NCBI GenBank assembly: GCA_021442155.1
Contig: CM038229.1
Coordinates: 72,808,443 to 72,872,442 of the forward strand
From: Cymbidium sinense
Taxonomy: Eukaryota > Streptophyta > Magnoliopsida > Asparagales > Orchidaceae
DNA: 64,000 bases
Reading direction: 5' to 3'
Shown: positions 12,453 through 25,699 of the stretch, piece after piece
How the letters are laid out: each line of letters begins with the position of its first letter
Position numbering within the stretch: position 1 is the stretch's first letter
Made by a program: the position numbers and the translations under genes
Notes under the pieces: generated by a model
The model's database searches: none
Told to the model about the DNA's origin: nothing
Seen by the model: the letters and a program-made list of their open reading frames with translations, nothing else

Positions 12453-12960
12453 TGTTGACCCTCATTCGCTCAACCCGCACAGACTCTCCCCATTAGCTTA
12501 ATTTTTAAATTAGGTTATTTTATAAATTTAATTAGGTGATTAGCCATTTAAAAAAATTTTAAAATAGGCCCGTCGTGACGGCATTACTATTTAAAAAAAA
12601 AAATTTAAATGGGCAGTCCACATTTTTTGGTTATATCTGACTCATTATGTGTCATATTTTGGCGTGCTTGGTATCGTTGGAAAGATAATGAAAAATTCTA
12701 CAACTTTTATGTTATCAACTTTCGACGAATCTCATCCGCAGTGTTTAAATGGGACTCTTGCAAAATTGAAGATATTGATGCAATCGTTTTTTGGCCATAT
12801 ACTCATTAGATGTCGGTTTTTGGTGGTTGGTATCGTTGGAAAGATAATAAAAAATTCAACTTCTGTTAATAACTTTTCTCATCCATGAAGCATTTTCAAC
12901 TATGACTTCAGTTGCAAAATTAAATATATTGTAACGATTTTTTTTTTTTTTTTTTTTACC

Positions 12961-13207
12961 ATGATACAAGGATATATTATTTTCTAATAATATCAAACAC
13001 TCTCATTATATTCTATATATAAATTGAGTTTGAATCTTTATGTAATTCCCAGTTGAATCTTTTTTTCTTGAGCAAAAACTCAATTTATATATAGAATATA
13101 ATGAGTGTTACCTCTTGAAGATTCAACTAGAATTGCATAATTCAAACTCAATTTATATATAAAATATAATAGTGTTTGATATTATCAAAATAATATATCA
13201 TGTATCA
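12961..13207. repeat. Foldback element (long inverted repeat)
   Basis: The left arm of about 100 bp (12961-13060) is imperfectly inverted in 13106-13207. Matching blocks include AATATCAAACAC, TATATATAAATTGAGTTTGAAT and AGTTGAATCT. The loop holds a further inverted copy of ACTCAATTTATATATAGAAT at 13078-13098. No coding capacity. It looks like a MITE-like foldback inside the non-shared block of the 5' LTR. Confidence 0.8.
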
Positions 13208-13796
13208 ACAACAAAAAAATAGAGTGATGTGCAAAGAGATTTATATACAGAACCTTCATTTAAATAGGTGTTAAAAGCCAACTATTGATGTGGCATTTCT
13301 ATGCCGAAATGTTGTTGGAATTTCGTCAAATTTTTAAGACTTAGAAAATTACAAAAAAAAAAGAGAGAAGGAAAAAGAAATAATCAAAGAGCTTAAATAG
13401 AATTAAATAAAAGACTTAAATCAAAGCTTTGGTTATAACAAGCTAAAATGTGAAGTTATAAATGCATAAAATAAATACGAGTACACATATTAAATTTGAA
13501 AGAGGACTTGTAGGAATAAAACTAAATGAACATTTGAATAATCCCATTTAACGTTAAGTGAAACCAAAATATTTCAATTGAATATTAAGTGAAATAATAA
13601 ATGATTGGTGATGAATTTAAAAGTCTGCTTTTCAGCGAAAGAAAATATGAATAAAATCTTATGAGCACTCACGTATATTATATTTTGTGCTAAGAGAATT
13701 AAATATCATTCAGACTGAAAACAAGTGATTAGAGAGAGTTCGATAGTTTGCTTATAAATAATCATACAATTTACCAATTAGTACAAATATAATATT

Positions 13797-14012
13797 TAGT
13801 GATTGCCTGAATATAATTATTCATCTCACTAATTAAATTGAATGGCTTAAAAATCTTAAGCCAAGCTTGAAATGATTTTAGAAATTCACCAAATGCCTAC
13901 GAGTTAGTGATTGCCTGAATATAATTATTCATCTCACTAATTAAATTGAATGGCTTGGAAATCTTAAGCCAAGCTTGAAATGATTTTAAAAATTCACCAA
14001 ATGCCTATGAGA
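13797..14012. repeat. 108-bp tandem duplication in the 5' LTR only
   Basis: GATTGCCTGAATATAATT occurs at 13801 and 13909, and each unit runs to AATGCCTA(C/T)GAG. The 3' LTR has one unit (near 35312-35415). The duplication therefore arose in one LTR after, or during, insertion. Confidence 0.9.
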
Positions 14013-16469
14013 CCTTTCAATGAATATTTAAGCATTGAAATAAAAAAAAGGGATTGATAATCCACTCCCAAGCACAAATTAAACGGCTCACCAATGATAC
14101 ATTTTCAAAGAGTACAATTATTTATGTGCACAACAAGTATTATTGTCATATGGGAATATATTAAGTGAGACTAAATCCATCCACTTAGTTTACCACCAAA
14201 ATGAAGGTTAAGCCTATTGCTTTATATGTTAAAACGAAATGCTCAAGTCAAATATAAGTGAAATTTGAGACCAATACTTGACTCGTAATGGATTGGTAAT
14301 GAATTTAAACCCGATTTTGAATAAAAATGGAACTTGATCTAGAGTTAAGGATAAATCCATATTGGATTTGAAGTCTTTTTATGTGAACAAATCATATTTA
14401 ATATCAAATGAAGTAAAGATCTCAATTAAATATTAAATGATAAATGATTGATAGTAAATCTAAATGTCCAATTCCAAATTGAGAATAAAGTGTGCAAGAA
14501 ATTTGGTGATTTTCTTATAAGCACAAATTCAATTAGGCAACTCATGATCATTCATGAATGTAGCCTTTAAAAGAACCATTTGGATCTTACATTTAAAGTC
14601 GAGTTCAAAGCACAAGAGATTCGTTGAGTGCTATTTTCAAACTAAAATGAAAATCAAATAAAATCCATAAGAGGTTTTCATTATAACTAAATAGCCTATT
14701 AGCAAGCATAATTGAGACTTCTTACTGAATAATCGACTTGTATTCAAAAGAAGCATGAATTCAAATAAGCTCGTTTAAAGGAAGTACAACAGCTTGTATG
14801 AGCGGATATCAAATTTTAATGTTGAATTTGTAAAGATCTAATAGGTCTTTATTGAGCATAAGCCAACCATTAAAATTTAGAAATTCTATGAATAAATAAA
14901 ATGTAAGTAGATATACAATATTTTGAGTGCAAATATAAACATAATTCTATGATACAATGAATTCTTTGTATAGCACGACAACTAAATTAAATTCTCCAGA
15001 GTTATGGAGTTCTCTTCAATCCAAAAATTAATAAATTATATTCTAATTATGGTTTTTAAAATTAATGATTTCATTGATTAGATGAAACTTTCTAAGCTAA
15101 AAATACCTGCATGTGCTCAGACATGGAAATTTAGAGTGCAAATTTTAATGTCTGAAAAGGCTGCGCATGCTAAGTTGGAATTAAATGAAAATATAAAATT
15201 AATCTCATGACTTAGAAATAAAATTATTTGAATTATTAAAACCATGATACACTATGTTGAATGCTTAAATTTAGTGTTAGGGATCTTGCTTGTGAGTTTG
15301 GTTTGGTCTTAGGACCGGGTCCTCGTTAACAAAACCTAAAAATTCAATTACTATAAGAATTTCAGCTTATTGAAACATCTGGGAAGCTAATTCTGTCATG
15401 TAAGAGTAGATCTGATCCTTTATTATTAAACTAATAGAGTCGACAAGATCTAAAATAATAAATTAAATGATCAAGTAAACTCATAAACCCCGATGATGGC
15501 TGTGTTGAATAGAGATTTCAATCGAAGGGGATACTTACCATGAAAATTTGCTCGCAAGCTCAAATTAAATTAATCGAAATCAAGTGTCAATACAAACATA
15601 AAAATCGGACAAATCACTAACCTATTAATGGTTAAATAAAATTCAATCTTTAAAAACTTAAAGCAAAATCTAATTCAATCCACCTTGCACAACCGTTTGT
15701 TAAAGATGATAAATTAAGAAAACTCTTGCTCACAAAGGAGCTAATGTCAAATCAAATATATTTTTATATTTACTCTCAATCAATCTCATGCCAGTAAGGA
15801 TGTGGCCCGTATCCTCTGACTAAGTAGCTTAGCTAGTATGCTCCACATATGATGTAGTTATGACCAGAGTCTTCTAATCAGGTGACTGCCGCCAAATGAC
15901 ACCATTATATTACGATCACAAGCTAGCTGTCTCCAATGGCTCACCTTGAGATGTGAATTATGGGATGGAAAAAGGCCTCTCACTAAGGTACTTAAGATTA
16001 TCTCCTTAGATGAATATCACCCAGTATAAATTACTTAGGCAGCGCAACCATGGTCATTGATAAGGATTCTTTGGGTACCCCTCCTGACTTAGACTAGGGA
16101 CCATAACCAGATGGGAAACCATGGGATCTAGATCGAGCGCGGAATCATTCTCTCAACCATCCACTTTAAGCTTAAAAGATGATAAATTTCATAAATCTAA
16201 ACTCTAAATTACAAAATTCCACATCTTACTATTACACATCTAACGACCTTAATTGAAAGTTCTCTCTCATTGGGAGAGGTAATTAACTATGTTCTTTGCG
16301 CATAGGAAACCTAGAACCAGATCTAAAGTCCTCACAAAATAAGGGTGAAATCTCTGGGTAGTGTCTTATCTACTATTTCATCTGCCTTCTAAGAATTACA
16401 CCGACACTTAAATCATACTCTCTTCATTTGCGAGAGGTGGGTGGACAATTTTTGGAGCTCCCAGATTTC

Positions 16470-16487
16470 TAGCGACTCCGCTGGGGA
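16470..16487 (+). other. Tat primer binding site (tRNA-Arg type)
   Basis: TAGCGACTCCGCTGGGGA differs by one base from TGGCGACTCCGCTGGGGA, the site that in Ogre/Tat elements pairs with a tRNA-Arg. It is six bases after the LTR end CA at 16463. Confidence 0.85.
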
Positions 16488-16736
16488 TAGATTTCTCTTT
16501 CCATCTTTGGCAAGTCATATACGTGTTATAGTAGCAACAAAATATCTGAAAATTCAAAAAAAATGGTGATTTAAATGTGTAATAAATTGAAATTACTAAT
16601 GTATGAGACTCTATGTCGAATGAATTATTCTGTAGAGTATATCTTTATTACACTACTATTTTATTCTGTAGTACCTCTGCATTTTGAAAGTATGGGGTGA
16701 AATAACAATTACTAATTACTAATCCTCATCTTTCAC

Positions 16737-17640
16737 TTGTGCAGAATGGATCTACAAAGCACTCCTTTCACTATTCAGCCAGGGCATGGTGCAAACATCT
16801 ACCTAACTAACCCCGTCATCAACACAGGAGATGTTGGAGCTACCATTAAATTTGGTAGCGTGGATTTCCCAGCTATTATAGTTGCAACTCCGAGTACCCA
16901 CTGGTGCACGTCGAGACCATGGAGGGCCTCGGTTCTTGATGCTCCTACCTCATGCTCATCAACTAATTCAGTAACCAACCACTATTAAAGAGTTCTTCTG
17001 ACAAAGAACTTCAGTATTTGAAAAACTGAGTCAATTTAAAGCCCCTGTGATGAAGCGATGGGCATCGTATCTCTAATGCCTCATGGTGCACTCCGAAACC
17101 TTTGTTCTGGAGGGGCATGATTGAGGCTTCTTCATCAGGAAGCAAATTAACTAGAAAGCAAAGAAGAAAAATAAATGTTGAGTTGAGGGCTCAGCAGATC
17201 CTACCTGAATGACCCAGTGAACAAACAATATTTCTGCCATAAGCGAGTATTTCTATCCATAACAACTTTATTGGTGAGGTGAAGCAGTCTTTCTGGACTC
17301 AACAATGTCAAGCTCCACCACCGTATAGGATACGACCTGAAATTTTGTCTGCTAGAATACACAATGTTCTTAAAGTGGCCAAGGAAAGAGGCTTAATAAA
17401 AATAAAATTTTAAAGGCTTGTGCTGATTGAAGATACTGAGATTCTACCAAGAAGGTTGTCATATATTATGGTAACTAGTCATCAAGTCAAGCATGCTTTA
17501 CACGGTGAGCATCGGAGCATGACACTTGACCGCATGTTCAAGAATTCGTTGTCGAAAGGTCCCGAAAGGGTAAGCATATATAGAGGCCAAGGCCCCGCGA
17601 TAAAATTCTGAAGAAAGAAAGAGGTGTGACATCTAATGCA
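16737..17640 (+). pseudogene. Tat ORF1 remnant
   Basis: Between primer site and gag there are broken reading frames: MDLQSTPFTIQPG at 16746, SARIHNVLKVAKERGLI near 17355, and EHRSMTLDRMFKNSLS near 17508. The last two blocks recur in the minus-strand Tat fragment at 2237-3367, which shows that they were once protein-coding. Ogre/Tat elements carry such an extra ORF of unknown role ahead of gag. Stops and frameshifts make it non-functional. Confidence 0.65.
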
Positions 17641-18248
17641 CATATTCAGAAATCCACCTCAAAAATAACTCATCAGAAATGGATACCTAAAAGAAGGGAT
17701 ATCACTGATAAAAGATTCTTTGGCAGATAGGCCTTTATGCTCTTTTGAGGGAATGGTTTCATCACCATTTCAGCTCATATAAGCTCAAATCCAACAAGTG
17801 AAATAGTAAATCGCTAGCACGGCATAAGCAAACTTCAACCTTTGAAAATGTGAAAGAAGTAAAGCGAAAGTATAGAAGCCGCACAAAACACTTTACCTTC
17901 CCTTCCATCACTTTTGAATCGGACAAGTGAAATAGCAAGTTGTATGCTGCATGAAATATCAGAATATAATAATAAAAGAAGGAGAAATTTTCATGCATGA
18001 TTTAAGAACAAGAAGGACACTTTATAATACAACTTTGATAGCATTCAAACCTATAGTTACTTATAAACAAAGACATGATGGTCGACACCCTTGAGAATCC
18101 TCTCCTTGAGAATCCTCTAGGAGATCCCGTCATCAATCAGGTTCACCCTCGAGGATAAAGTTGACTATGATCGCGTCTGCCAATAGAAGAAATGTTTGTT
18201 CCTTACAATAAAGCATAGATCTATTGAAAGTGTCGATCAGAAATTCAT

Positions 18249-18623
18249 GTGCAAGAAGAAGACGATGAACAAGACACTATGGAAGTAGAAGTTGTTTATA
18301 TGATAAGACATATAGAAGAACTTTCTGCTCAGCATTATCAACAACATGAATCCAGTGAGCTTGAACCTGAATTCAATGCTTATGAAGGAGAGTCATCACA
18401 AAAGAGAGTAGATGATGGATCTTCAATCTCTACTGAAGAGGAAGAAGAAGAAGATCAAAATGACAAGGAAGTTATGGGAGTTGAAGCTGTTTATATGATT
18501 GAACTAGGAAATGATCAACCTGGCACACGCATTTACAATCGTGTTCATTTACAACAACTGTCCCTACAAGGAGAAGGACAGTCAAGTTCCTCTCTTGAAG
18601 ATGAGCAGGGAGCAGAACAATAA
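18249..18623 (+). pseudogene. Acidic leader ORF before gag
   Basis: A 124-codon open frame very rich in E, D, Q and S (a run of six E near residue 64). It contains two related segments, VEVVYMIRHIEEL and VEAVYMIELGNDQ, that suggest an internal duplication. It lies just upstream of the gag capsid region and reads into further in-phase fragments with stops (to about 18840). It is probably the N-terminal part of the Tat gag or a product of ORF1; I recognise no named domain. Confidence 0.5.
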
Positions 18624-19079
18624 AAGGAAATAGAGGAAGAAGAAGAGCCTCTATTGATTGACATCGTGGTGCTAGCTAGAGAGCAAAGACAAATGCAGCG
18701 TCAAATGGAAGCCAAAGATAAGAAAATTATATAGCTTTGTATCAAGATGAATGACATCATGGTACAAATGAATATCATGATGGATATATTGCAGAAGAAT
18801 ATCACATCAAATATAGCACATGTTTCATCTACTAATCAATAGGTAGCTAATAATACAACTTTTATACCACCAGTCACTCTGATACCTCAAGCTCCTATAG
18901 TATATGTTTTCCCTGAAAAGAGGAGTGAAGTTAATCAACTAGCTCTTCAACCTATAATTCAGAATGTGGTTAGTGCACCAGGAATAATAACAGATGCTCA
19001 ACTAGAAATAATAATTAATGAAAAGATAAAGGGTTATAATATAGCTTGAGCGGTGAAAAGTGAGTAATGGTTTACAGGT

Positions 19080-19690
19080 TGAATTTGATCAAGTGTCATA
19101 CCCAAAAGGTTACTCGGTACTAAAATTTAATATTTTTAGTGGGCATGGTAATCCAAATAACATCTAGCCCAATTCAAGGCTACTTGTGGTAACACAAAAG
19201 GAAATGATGCACAGCTTTTCTGCCAGTTCGTCAACAGCTTGACTTCAACTGCTTTCAAGTAGTACGCAGAACTGTCAAATGAATCAGTCAAAACCTTCAC
19301 TGAGCTAAAGATAATGTTCGTGAAAAGGTTCGCCAATGCAACCGAGAAGATAACTATCGCTGACCTTGCCTTATTAAAAAGAGAAAATATGAGTCGGTGA
19401 CAAAATTTGTAACTTGCTGGCGTAACCTAAGCATGAAATATGAATAATAATTGGAGGAAGAACATGCAATCTAACTGTTAATGGGCAATATAGATGATAA
19501 AATGGCACCATTTTTATGTATGACATCAATTACAACATTCCAGGACTTGCTCGATAGGGTGGTCAAATTTGAAAAGCTAAATCTCCCTAAGTCTAAAATC
19601 TATACAGATATATCAAAGAAAAATAAGCTTTCAGACTCAATAAGAAATGAAACTCTTGCTGCTTCCTATAGCTCAAGTGGTAAAAAATGA
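19080..19690 (+). pseudogene. Tat gag (capsid) remnant
   Basis: Plus-strand frames give EFDQVSYPKGYSVLKFN, then AQFKATCGNTKGNDAQLFCQ, FVNSLTSTAFK, ELSNESVKTFTELKIMFVKR and EKITIADLALLKRE. This is the normal order of a retrotrans_gag capsid domain (AFKATCG..., LTGTAF.WY..L, I.TF..L...F...F). An in-frame stop replaces the W of the usual AF.WY motif and others follow, so no full gag can be made. The 69-codon ORF at 19481-19690 is its continuation. Confidence 0.8.
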
Positions 19691-19984
19691 GTAATCTATA
19701 ATGTTGATAAAGGAAAATAACTAATGTACAATGATGATAAAGGAAAGAAGCTTGTTCATCCTAATACACAGCCAAAATTGGTATTGTGAGGTAATGATAA
19801 ACCTCGAACTTCTCTAAGTTGTTGAAGCGTCCAAAATAAGCAACAAGAGATATTAAGCGAATGCAGCCATCTCTTAAGGAAAAATGAACAAAAAATATTC
19901 CTTTAGAAGGGACAGTGTGGCTAAATTATTTTGACAAACAGTCAAAGCTGGTCTACAATTACCAGAAAGTAAAAGGCCTGAAGA

Positions 19985-20120
19985 AGCTGATCAAGTCAAT
20001 AATCTAAATTATTGTCCCTATCATTGGGTGATTAGTCATCCTATTGAATATTGTTATGTCTTCAAATATTGGCTAGAAGGGAAGTATTAACGAGGTGAAT
20101 TTATATTATCCGATATTGTT
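19985..20120 (+). pseudogene. Tat-type Cys/His linker between gag and pol
   Basis: The translation includes YCPYHWVISHPIEYCYVFK, a C-x2-H-x5-H-x4-C arrangement found in Tat-lineage polyproteins (family form YC.YH...HP...C). It supports the lineage call. Stops follow at once. The 20120-21200 stretch holds only broken frames; I could not identify a protease active site. Confidence 0.65.
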
Positions 20121-21208
20121 CTAGTCAACCCGAAAAGAGAATCTATAAGGACGATTACGTCCTCTTTCATATCATCCATTAAAGACAAAAAGAAAGAAAA
20201 ATTAATTCAGATTGAAGAATGGGAAACAGTAGTCTCTAAGAAGACCATAAAAATGTTGAAGAAGCTGAAAGATGTCCCTAATGTTAAGTGGAAATCACCA
20301 CTTGAACCTATATTGGACATAAAAGAAATGCCTAAACCAAGCATTTTAGCTTCCAGCAACAATTTGGTAGGGCTACTTCATCACCAGAGAGTAGTCTACT
20401 AAATGTAGGCCTCATAAGTCAAAGAAGCCAGCTAAGAAAAAAAGGACAAGAAGAGAACTATAATTCAAAATATTATTAACAATTTAGAGGAGTATCACCA
20501 GCCGACAAGAAAACCATTTAGGCATACAGACTTTATGCCTAAACACCATATTGTTAAATTTGATGAAGAAGATAATGGTGAATCTTGCCCAATAGGGACA
20601 TGTCGAATTATTTATGTAATGTAGGATGTTCTTCAGCACAAGTCACTCCAAAATGATAAAGGTAGTCAAATAGACTCGACTAACCCATCAAAATTCTTAT
20701 CAGGAAAATAAGAAGAGCCTAAGGAGTTAACATCTGAATTTTGGCTAATGACTCAATAAAAAGATAACAATTCAGATGAAGATTTATATTTTCCCAATGG
20801 AGAAGAGTCAAACTCGTCGATATCATCACGTATAAAATGTATGAAGTTGAAAAGTGAGTCTAGCCCTCTTGGTCAATCCTCCAGAATAAAAAGTGAATTT
20901 GAAGAAACTATTTCTTTAGAGGAATTTGAGTAAGACAAGGTGATTCAAGTTCAATTAAGAAGTGGTAAAGTCTTATCACCTTCATTAAAGAAGAAAATTT
21001 TAAATAAAGACAAAGGAAAATAAATTGAAGTCAACAAATATATCATTCCAAAAAATTCTAAAATAAAGCCTAAATCAAGTGAGAAGATAGACTATAATAT
21101 TATCATATTTGAAAAAGATCCCTACACAATTAAGTGTGTATGAGGCTCTCTTAATGTCAAAAGACCTCCGAGAAACTTTGATACAAGCCCTCAAAGATCC
21201 GGAGAGTT

Positions 21209-22640
21209 ATGAAGCTTACTTTGCCGCCATTGAGTGAGAGTGGCAGAATAGGAACTCTATTTTACAAATCTGATAAGTCTCAGCCTCACAATTTTAATCG
21301 GCCTACTCAACATGAAAATTCTGATGAGATAGTGCCAACACAAATACCAGTATACTATCCATGGAAATTGCGAAGAATAATGCATAAACTTAGAATTCAT
21401 ATTGGAAACATAGAACTCAAAACTTTAATAGGATGTGGAACCAAAGAAGTTCTCAAGCATCACGAAGAAGTGATAAGTTTATCACTAAAGATCTTGAGTT
21501 CATCCACAAATATCATCAAAATAAAGTTTGTTATAATATAATAGAAGCTAAGAATGAAAATAATAGTGACAAAGAAGATGATCTCGATGAAATTCTTCTT
21601 ACAAATGATGAAGAAGTAGAAGTCAGGCCTGTGCCTGAAGAACTCGAAGATGGGGGACAAATAGCTACTATGGATGAACTCAAAAAAATCAACCTAGGAA
21701 CTGAGGATGATTCCTATCTAACTTTCATCAATGCCCTTCTACCTGTTGAGAAAGTTGAAGAGCTAAAAGTGATACTTTGTGAATTCAGGGATTGGTTTGC
21801 TTGGATATATACTGAAATGTCAAGCTCATCCCCTGATGTAGCAGTTCATAAACTTTCCATTAAACCAGATGTGATGCTTATTAAGCAAACTCATAGGAGA
21901 ATGAGATTGGAGGTTGAAGAATGGGTAATTGAGAAACTAAGAAGCTGATCGAAGCAAGCTTCATCCGGGAGGAGAGGTAAGTAGATTAGATATCCAACAT
22001 TATCCCAGCTAGGAAGAAGAATGGCCAAATCCATGTCTGGATTGACTTTCGAGACCCAAATAAGGTGTGTCCAAAAGATGACTTTCCGCTTCCAATATCA
22101 GAACTACTAGTGGACAATACTTCCAACTATGACATGTTATTATTCATGGATGAATCATCGGGATATAATCAAGTCAAGATGGCTCCTGAAGATGAGAAGC
22201 ATGCATCATTTAGGGCCTTTGGTATATATTACTGTCATGCTCTCTTGAAAAATCTGAGCTACCTACCAAAGAGCCATGATGCATATTTTGATGAGTGATT
22301 CACCGAGAGTGGAGTGTTATGCTGATGATTTGGTGGTGAAGAGCTTAAATCGTGAAAATCACTTTGAAGACTTGAGAATTCTATTGGAGAGAATAAAAAA
22401 ATATGATCTCAAGATGAATCCTCTAAAATGTGCATTTGAGGCATCCTCTAGAAAATTCCTTAGGAATATTATACGTCATAGAGGAATTGAGATCAATCCT
22501 ACTAAAATCAAGGCAATTGTGGAGATGCATCCACCGAAGAGTTTGCGTCAACTTTGTTCTTTATAAGGATAGCTTGCATTCATCCGACAATTTATATCAA
22601 ACTTATCAGGATGATGTCAACCATTTGCAAAGTTGATGAA
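21209..22640 (+). pseudogene. Reverse transcriptase remnant (Tat pol)
   Basis: Several frames together give a gypsy RT. An N-terminal part has CEFRDWFAWIYTEM (near 21778). The palm block PKDDFPLPISELLVDNT leads into FMDESSGYNQVKMAPEDE with its first catalytic D (near 22146). After a deletion and frameshift near 22250-22310 comes ECYADDLVVKS with the YADD box (near 22315), then the thumb block LKMNPLKCAFE. The fingers-to-YADD distance is too short, so part of the palm is lost. Not functional. Confidence 0.88.
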
Positions 22641-22649
22641 AAAGAGTGC

Positions 22650-23060
22650 TCCATTCAAATGGGACAAGGAGTGCTAAGAAGCCTTCAATAGCATTAAAAT
22701 ATACATGTTAAATCTACCAATCCTTGCAGCGCCTACTCCTAGGAAGCCCCTCATTCTATACACAGCTGTATTAAAAGAGTCCTTCAGAGCATTATTGGCA
22801 TAACATAATGAAAAAATCAAATAGAATGCTCTTTACTATATCAATTAGAGGTTGATAGGAGTATAAATGAGATACTCTCTTATAGAGAAGTATTGTTTAG
22901 CATTGATCTTTACAGTCCAAAAGCTCTATCATTATATGTTATCTCATAAAATTACCCTCATCTCAAGGATCGATCCGCTGAAGTACTTAATGATAAGACT
23001 AGTGTTGACAGGTCACTTGGCAAGGTGGGCAGTATTGCTTTTATAATTTGATGTCACATA
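22650..23060 (+). pseudogene. RNase H domain of gypsy pol
   Basis: Translation with several stops gives FKWDKEC, AFNSIKIYMLNLPILAAPT, LILYTAVLKESFRALLA, YSLIEKYCLALIFTVQKL and LARWAVLL. This is the usual connection/RNase H region following RT (K.PF.W...C..AF..LK..L...PIL..P). In the position of the first catalytic D of the domain (usually Y.D.S) I read YTAV, so that residue is lost. Confidence 0.75.
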
Positions 23061-23179
23061 TGTTCTGTAGAAAGCAGTAAAGGGAAAAATCTTAGTAGAT
23101 TTTCTTGTGGAATCACCTCTTAATGATGATTTGCCTAATGAGCAAATTATGCTCATTCATGAAAGAGAAAAATCACAAA

Positions 23180-23610
23180 TTTGGGAAATGTATTTTGATG
23201 GAGCCTCATCGATCAAACAAGTCTAACCCCTAAACCTCCCAAGGGCAAGAGCAGGAATCAGCATCATCTTCATAATACCAGAAGGAGGAATAATGAGACG
23301 ATCATATGGGTTGATCGAGCCAAGAATAAATAATAAAGCTGAGTATGAAGCATTGGTAGCAGGTCTTGAAGAAGCTATTTTCATAGGTATTCAAAATTTG
23401 CATATTTTTGGCGATTCTCAGCTTATCATAAATCAAGTACTTGGCATTTATAAAATCAACAAGCTTGAGGTAACTTTTTACCACAAGCGAGTTCTTGAGC
23501 TTATGAAGAAAATACCAAATATCATACTAACATGAGTCTCTCGACTCGAAAATAGCAGAGTTGATTGTTTAGCAAAATTATCTAAGGAGATGTCAAGTAT
23601 GAATGGTGAT
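23180..23610 (+). pseudogene. Second (archaeal-type) RNase H domain
   Basis: The translation has YFDGASS, then a frame with NNKAEYEALVAGLEEAI, FGDSQLIINQV and, after a stop, RVDCLAKLSKEM. The D, E, D and D residues of an RNase HI active site are all in place. A second RNase H after the gypsy one is characteristic of plant Tat elements. Part of it is open over 80 codons (23293-23535). Confidence 0.82.
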
Positions 23611-23939
23611 TATCTCATGATTAAGATATTTATTCGATGAGTTCTATAGTCAGCAAAGTAATTGCAAGTAGAGGGGTTATCAAATTCGACCCAGTAAGAT
23701 GTGACTTAGGTTGCTCCTTATCCTCCCCAAAATCAACAAGAAGTTATACCAAAAAGCTAAGCATGACATTGCTTCAGAAAAGTAACGGGAAGCATTTATG
23801 GTAGAAGAGCCACATGATAGGAGGTGAGCCTTCATCGACTACTTAAAGAGGGCAAATTACCAAACAATAAATCAATGATAACTCAAATCGAGAAGAGAAT
23901 GTTGTGATATACTTTCATCAATAATACTTTATATTGTAG

Positions 23940-24570
23940 ATCCTTTGAACAAATGTGGCTACGATGCCAAAATACAGATGAAGCTAGCAAAGTGATGGTT
24001 GAAGTTCATGAAGAACTTTGTGGTGCATATCAGTCAGGTCCCAAGATGACAGTAAAGAATAAAAGGATGGGCTATTATTGTCCATCTATGGTGAGAGACT
24101 ATATCAATCATGCCAAGAGGTGTCATGAATGTCAAGTACATGGGAATATAATCCACTAACCTCCAAATCCATTACACCCAATAATAGCATCCTGGCCATT
24201 TGAATGTTGAGGCACAGATGTAATTGGGCCGATTGATCCACCGAATACACCGCTTCATCCTAAGAATGAATGATTATTTCTCTAAGTTGGCTAAAGCTAC
24301 CCCATTTAAAGAAGTTAATGTTGATCAAATGATCAACTTCTTTATGCATAATATGGTCTATAGATTTGGAGTGTCGCGCCGAATAATTTTTGATAATGAC
24401 ACAGCTTTCAAAAGTATAAAGATTTATAGATTTGTTGAGCAACACAAAATTGATTAGCGATATTCAATATATAATCCAAGGAAAAATGGTTTGGCAGAAG
24501 CTTTCAACAAGACTTTGGTCAAATTGCTCAAGAAGATCCTCACTAAAAATAAAAGAGAATGGCATATTAT
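23940..24570 (+). pseudogene. Integrase N-terminal and core remnant
   Basis: The zinc-binding part at 23953-24159 reads EVHEELCGAYQSG...HAKRCHECQVHG, keeping the H-H-C-C pattern. The catalytic core follows in other frames: RMNDYFSKLAKATPFKEV holds the first D (near 24260-24310) and VYRFGVSRRIIFDNDTAFKS the second (near 24355-24415). The frame then breaks and runs through KNKREWHI to 24570, where element B is inserted. The C-terminal part resumes at 32165. Confidence 0.85.
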
Positions 24571-25699
24571 TGACCTCATTTTAGAATGAACTCTCAACCC
24601 CTCCATCTTAGACATAGGACTTCTCTTAGACACTAAGAGTCTCCTTAGTCATAAGACACTTCTAGTGATTAGGTGGATACTCAACCTAACCCTAGAGACT
24701 TAGAAGAGTTAGCCATAGGAATAGGTCATGCCTTAGGGGTGTTAGGAAAACTTGCCTACCCTATAGCTTAAACCAACTCCTCACTTCCTTCTTTCAAGTC
24801 AAACTCCAAAATCAAATCAAAATCAAATTCAAATCAACTTCAAACTCAAATCAATTCCAACTTAATTGATTTTCTCAAATTCAAACCAATTCTAAATCCA
24901 AATCAACTTCAATTCCAAATCAAACCTCAAATCAATTCTAACTTAATTGATTTTCTCAAATCGTAAATCAATTCCAATAAATTTTCTCAAATCATGAATC
25001 AATTCCAAATGATTGAAACCCATGATTGAATTCCAAATTCAAAAAATCCTTCCTAAATCACTTTGATTTCATCTTATAGACTTAGTTAAAATCAAATTCA
25101 AAATCAATTCAAATTCAAAATATTTTCTTACAACCTATTTATATTCTCATTTATATTCACAAATATAAATAAAATATAAATTCAAATATCCAAAAATCAA
25201 TTCAAAACTCAAACCCAAATTCAAGCAAAACCCAATGTAAGCCTTCAAGTCAAAATCTTGAACTTAGCCAAATCAAATTCAAATCAAGTCAAACCCTTGA
25301 TTTTTCTTCATGATTCAATCAATCCTACAATCATGGATCTAAATATAAATACAAACTTCAATCATCAATCTAAAAATCAATTCAAAACTCAAACTCAATC
25401 AAAATCCAACCTAAGCCTTCAAGTCAAAATCTTAAACTTAGCCAAATCAATTTCAAATCAAGCCAAACCCTTGATTTTTCTTCATGATTCAATCAATCCT
25501 TCAATCATGAATCTAAATATAAACATAAACTTCAACCACCAAATCAAAACTAAATTAAGAAAAAAAATCAAACCCAAGTCAAACTCATGTTCACCCTTTG
25601 AACTTGAAATTGTCAAATGGATCAAAACCCATTTGACTTCAAACCACTTGCAAATTGATTTATATTTCAATCATAAGTCCATATGTGAGTTCAATCAAA

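Larger units (their letters stand above)
12453..16463 (+). repeat. 5' LTR of the 33-kb Tat element
   Basis: It runs from TGTTGACCCTCATTC to GGAGCTCCCA, 4011 bp. From about 13290 on it is collinear with the 3' LTR and looks roughly 90% identical or better by eye. The block at about 12495-13288 is not shared with the 3' LTR. The part after 15250 is also shared with the LTRs at 3368, 49140 and 60984, so all belong to one family. ORFs in it (12609-12888) are not supported as genes. Confidence 0.88.
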
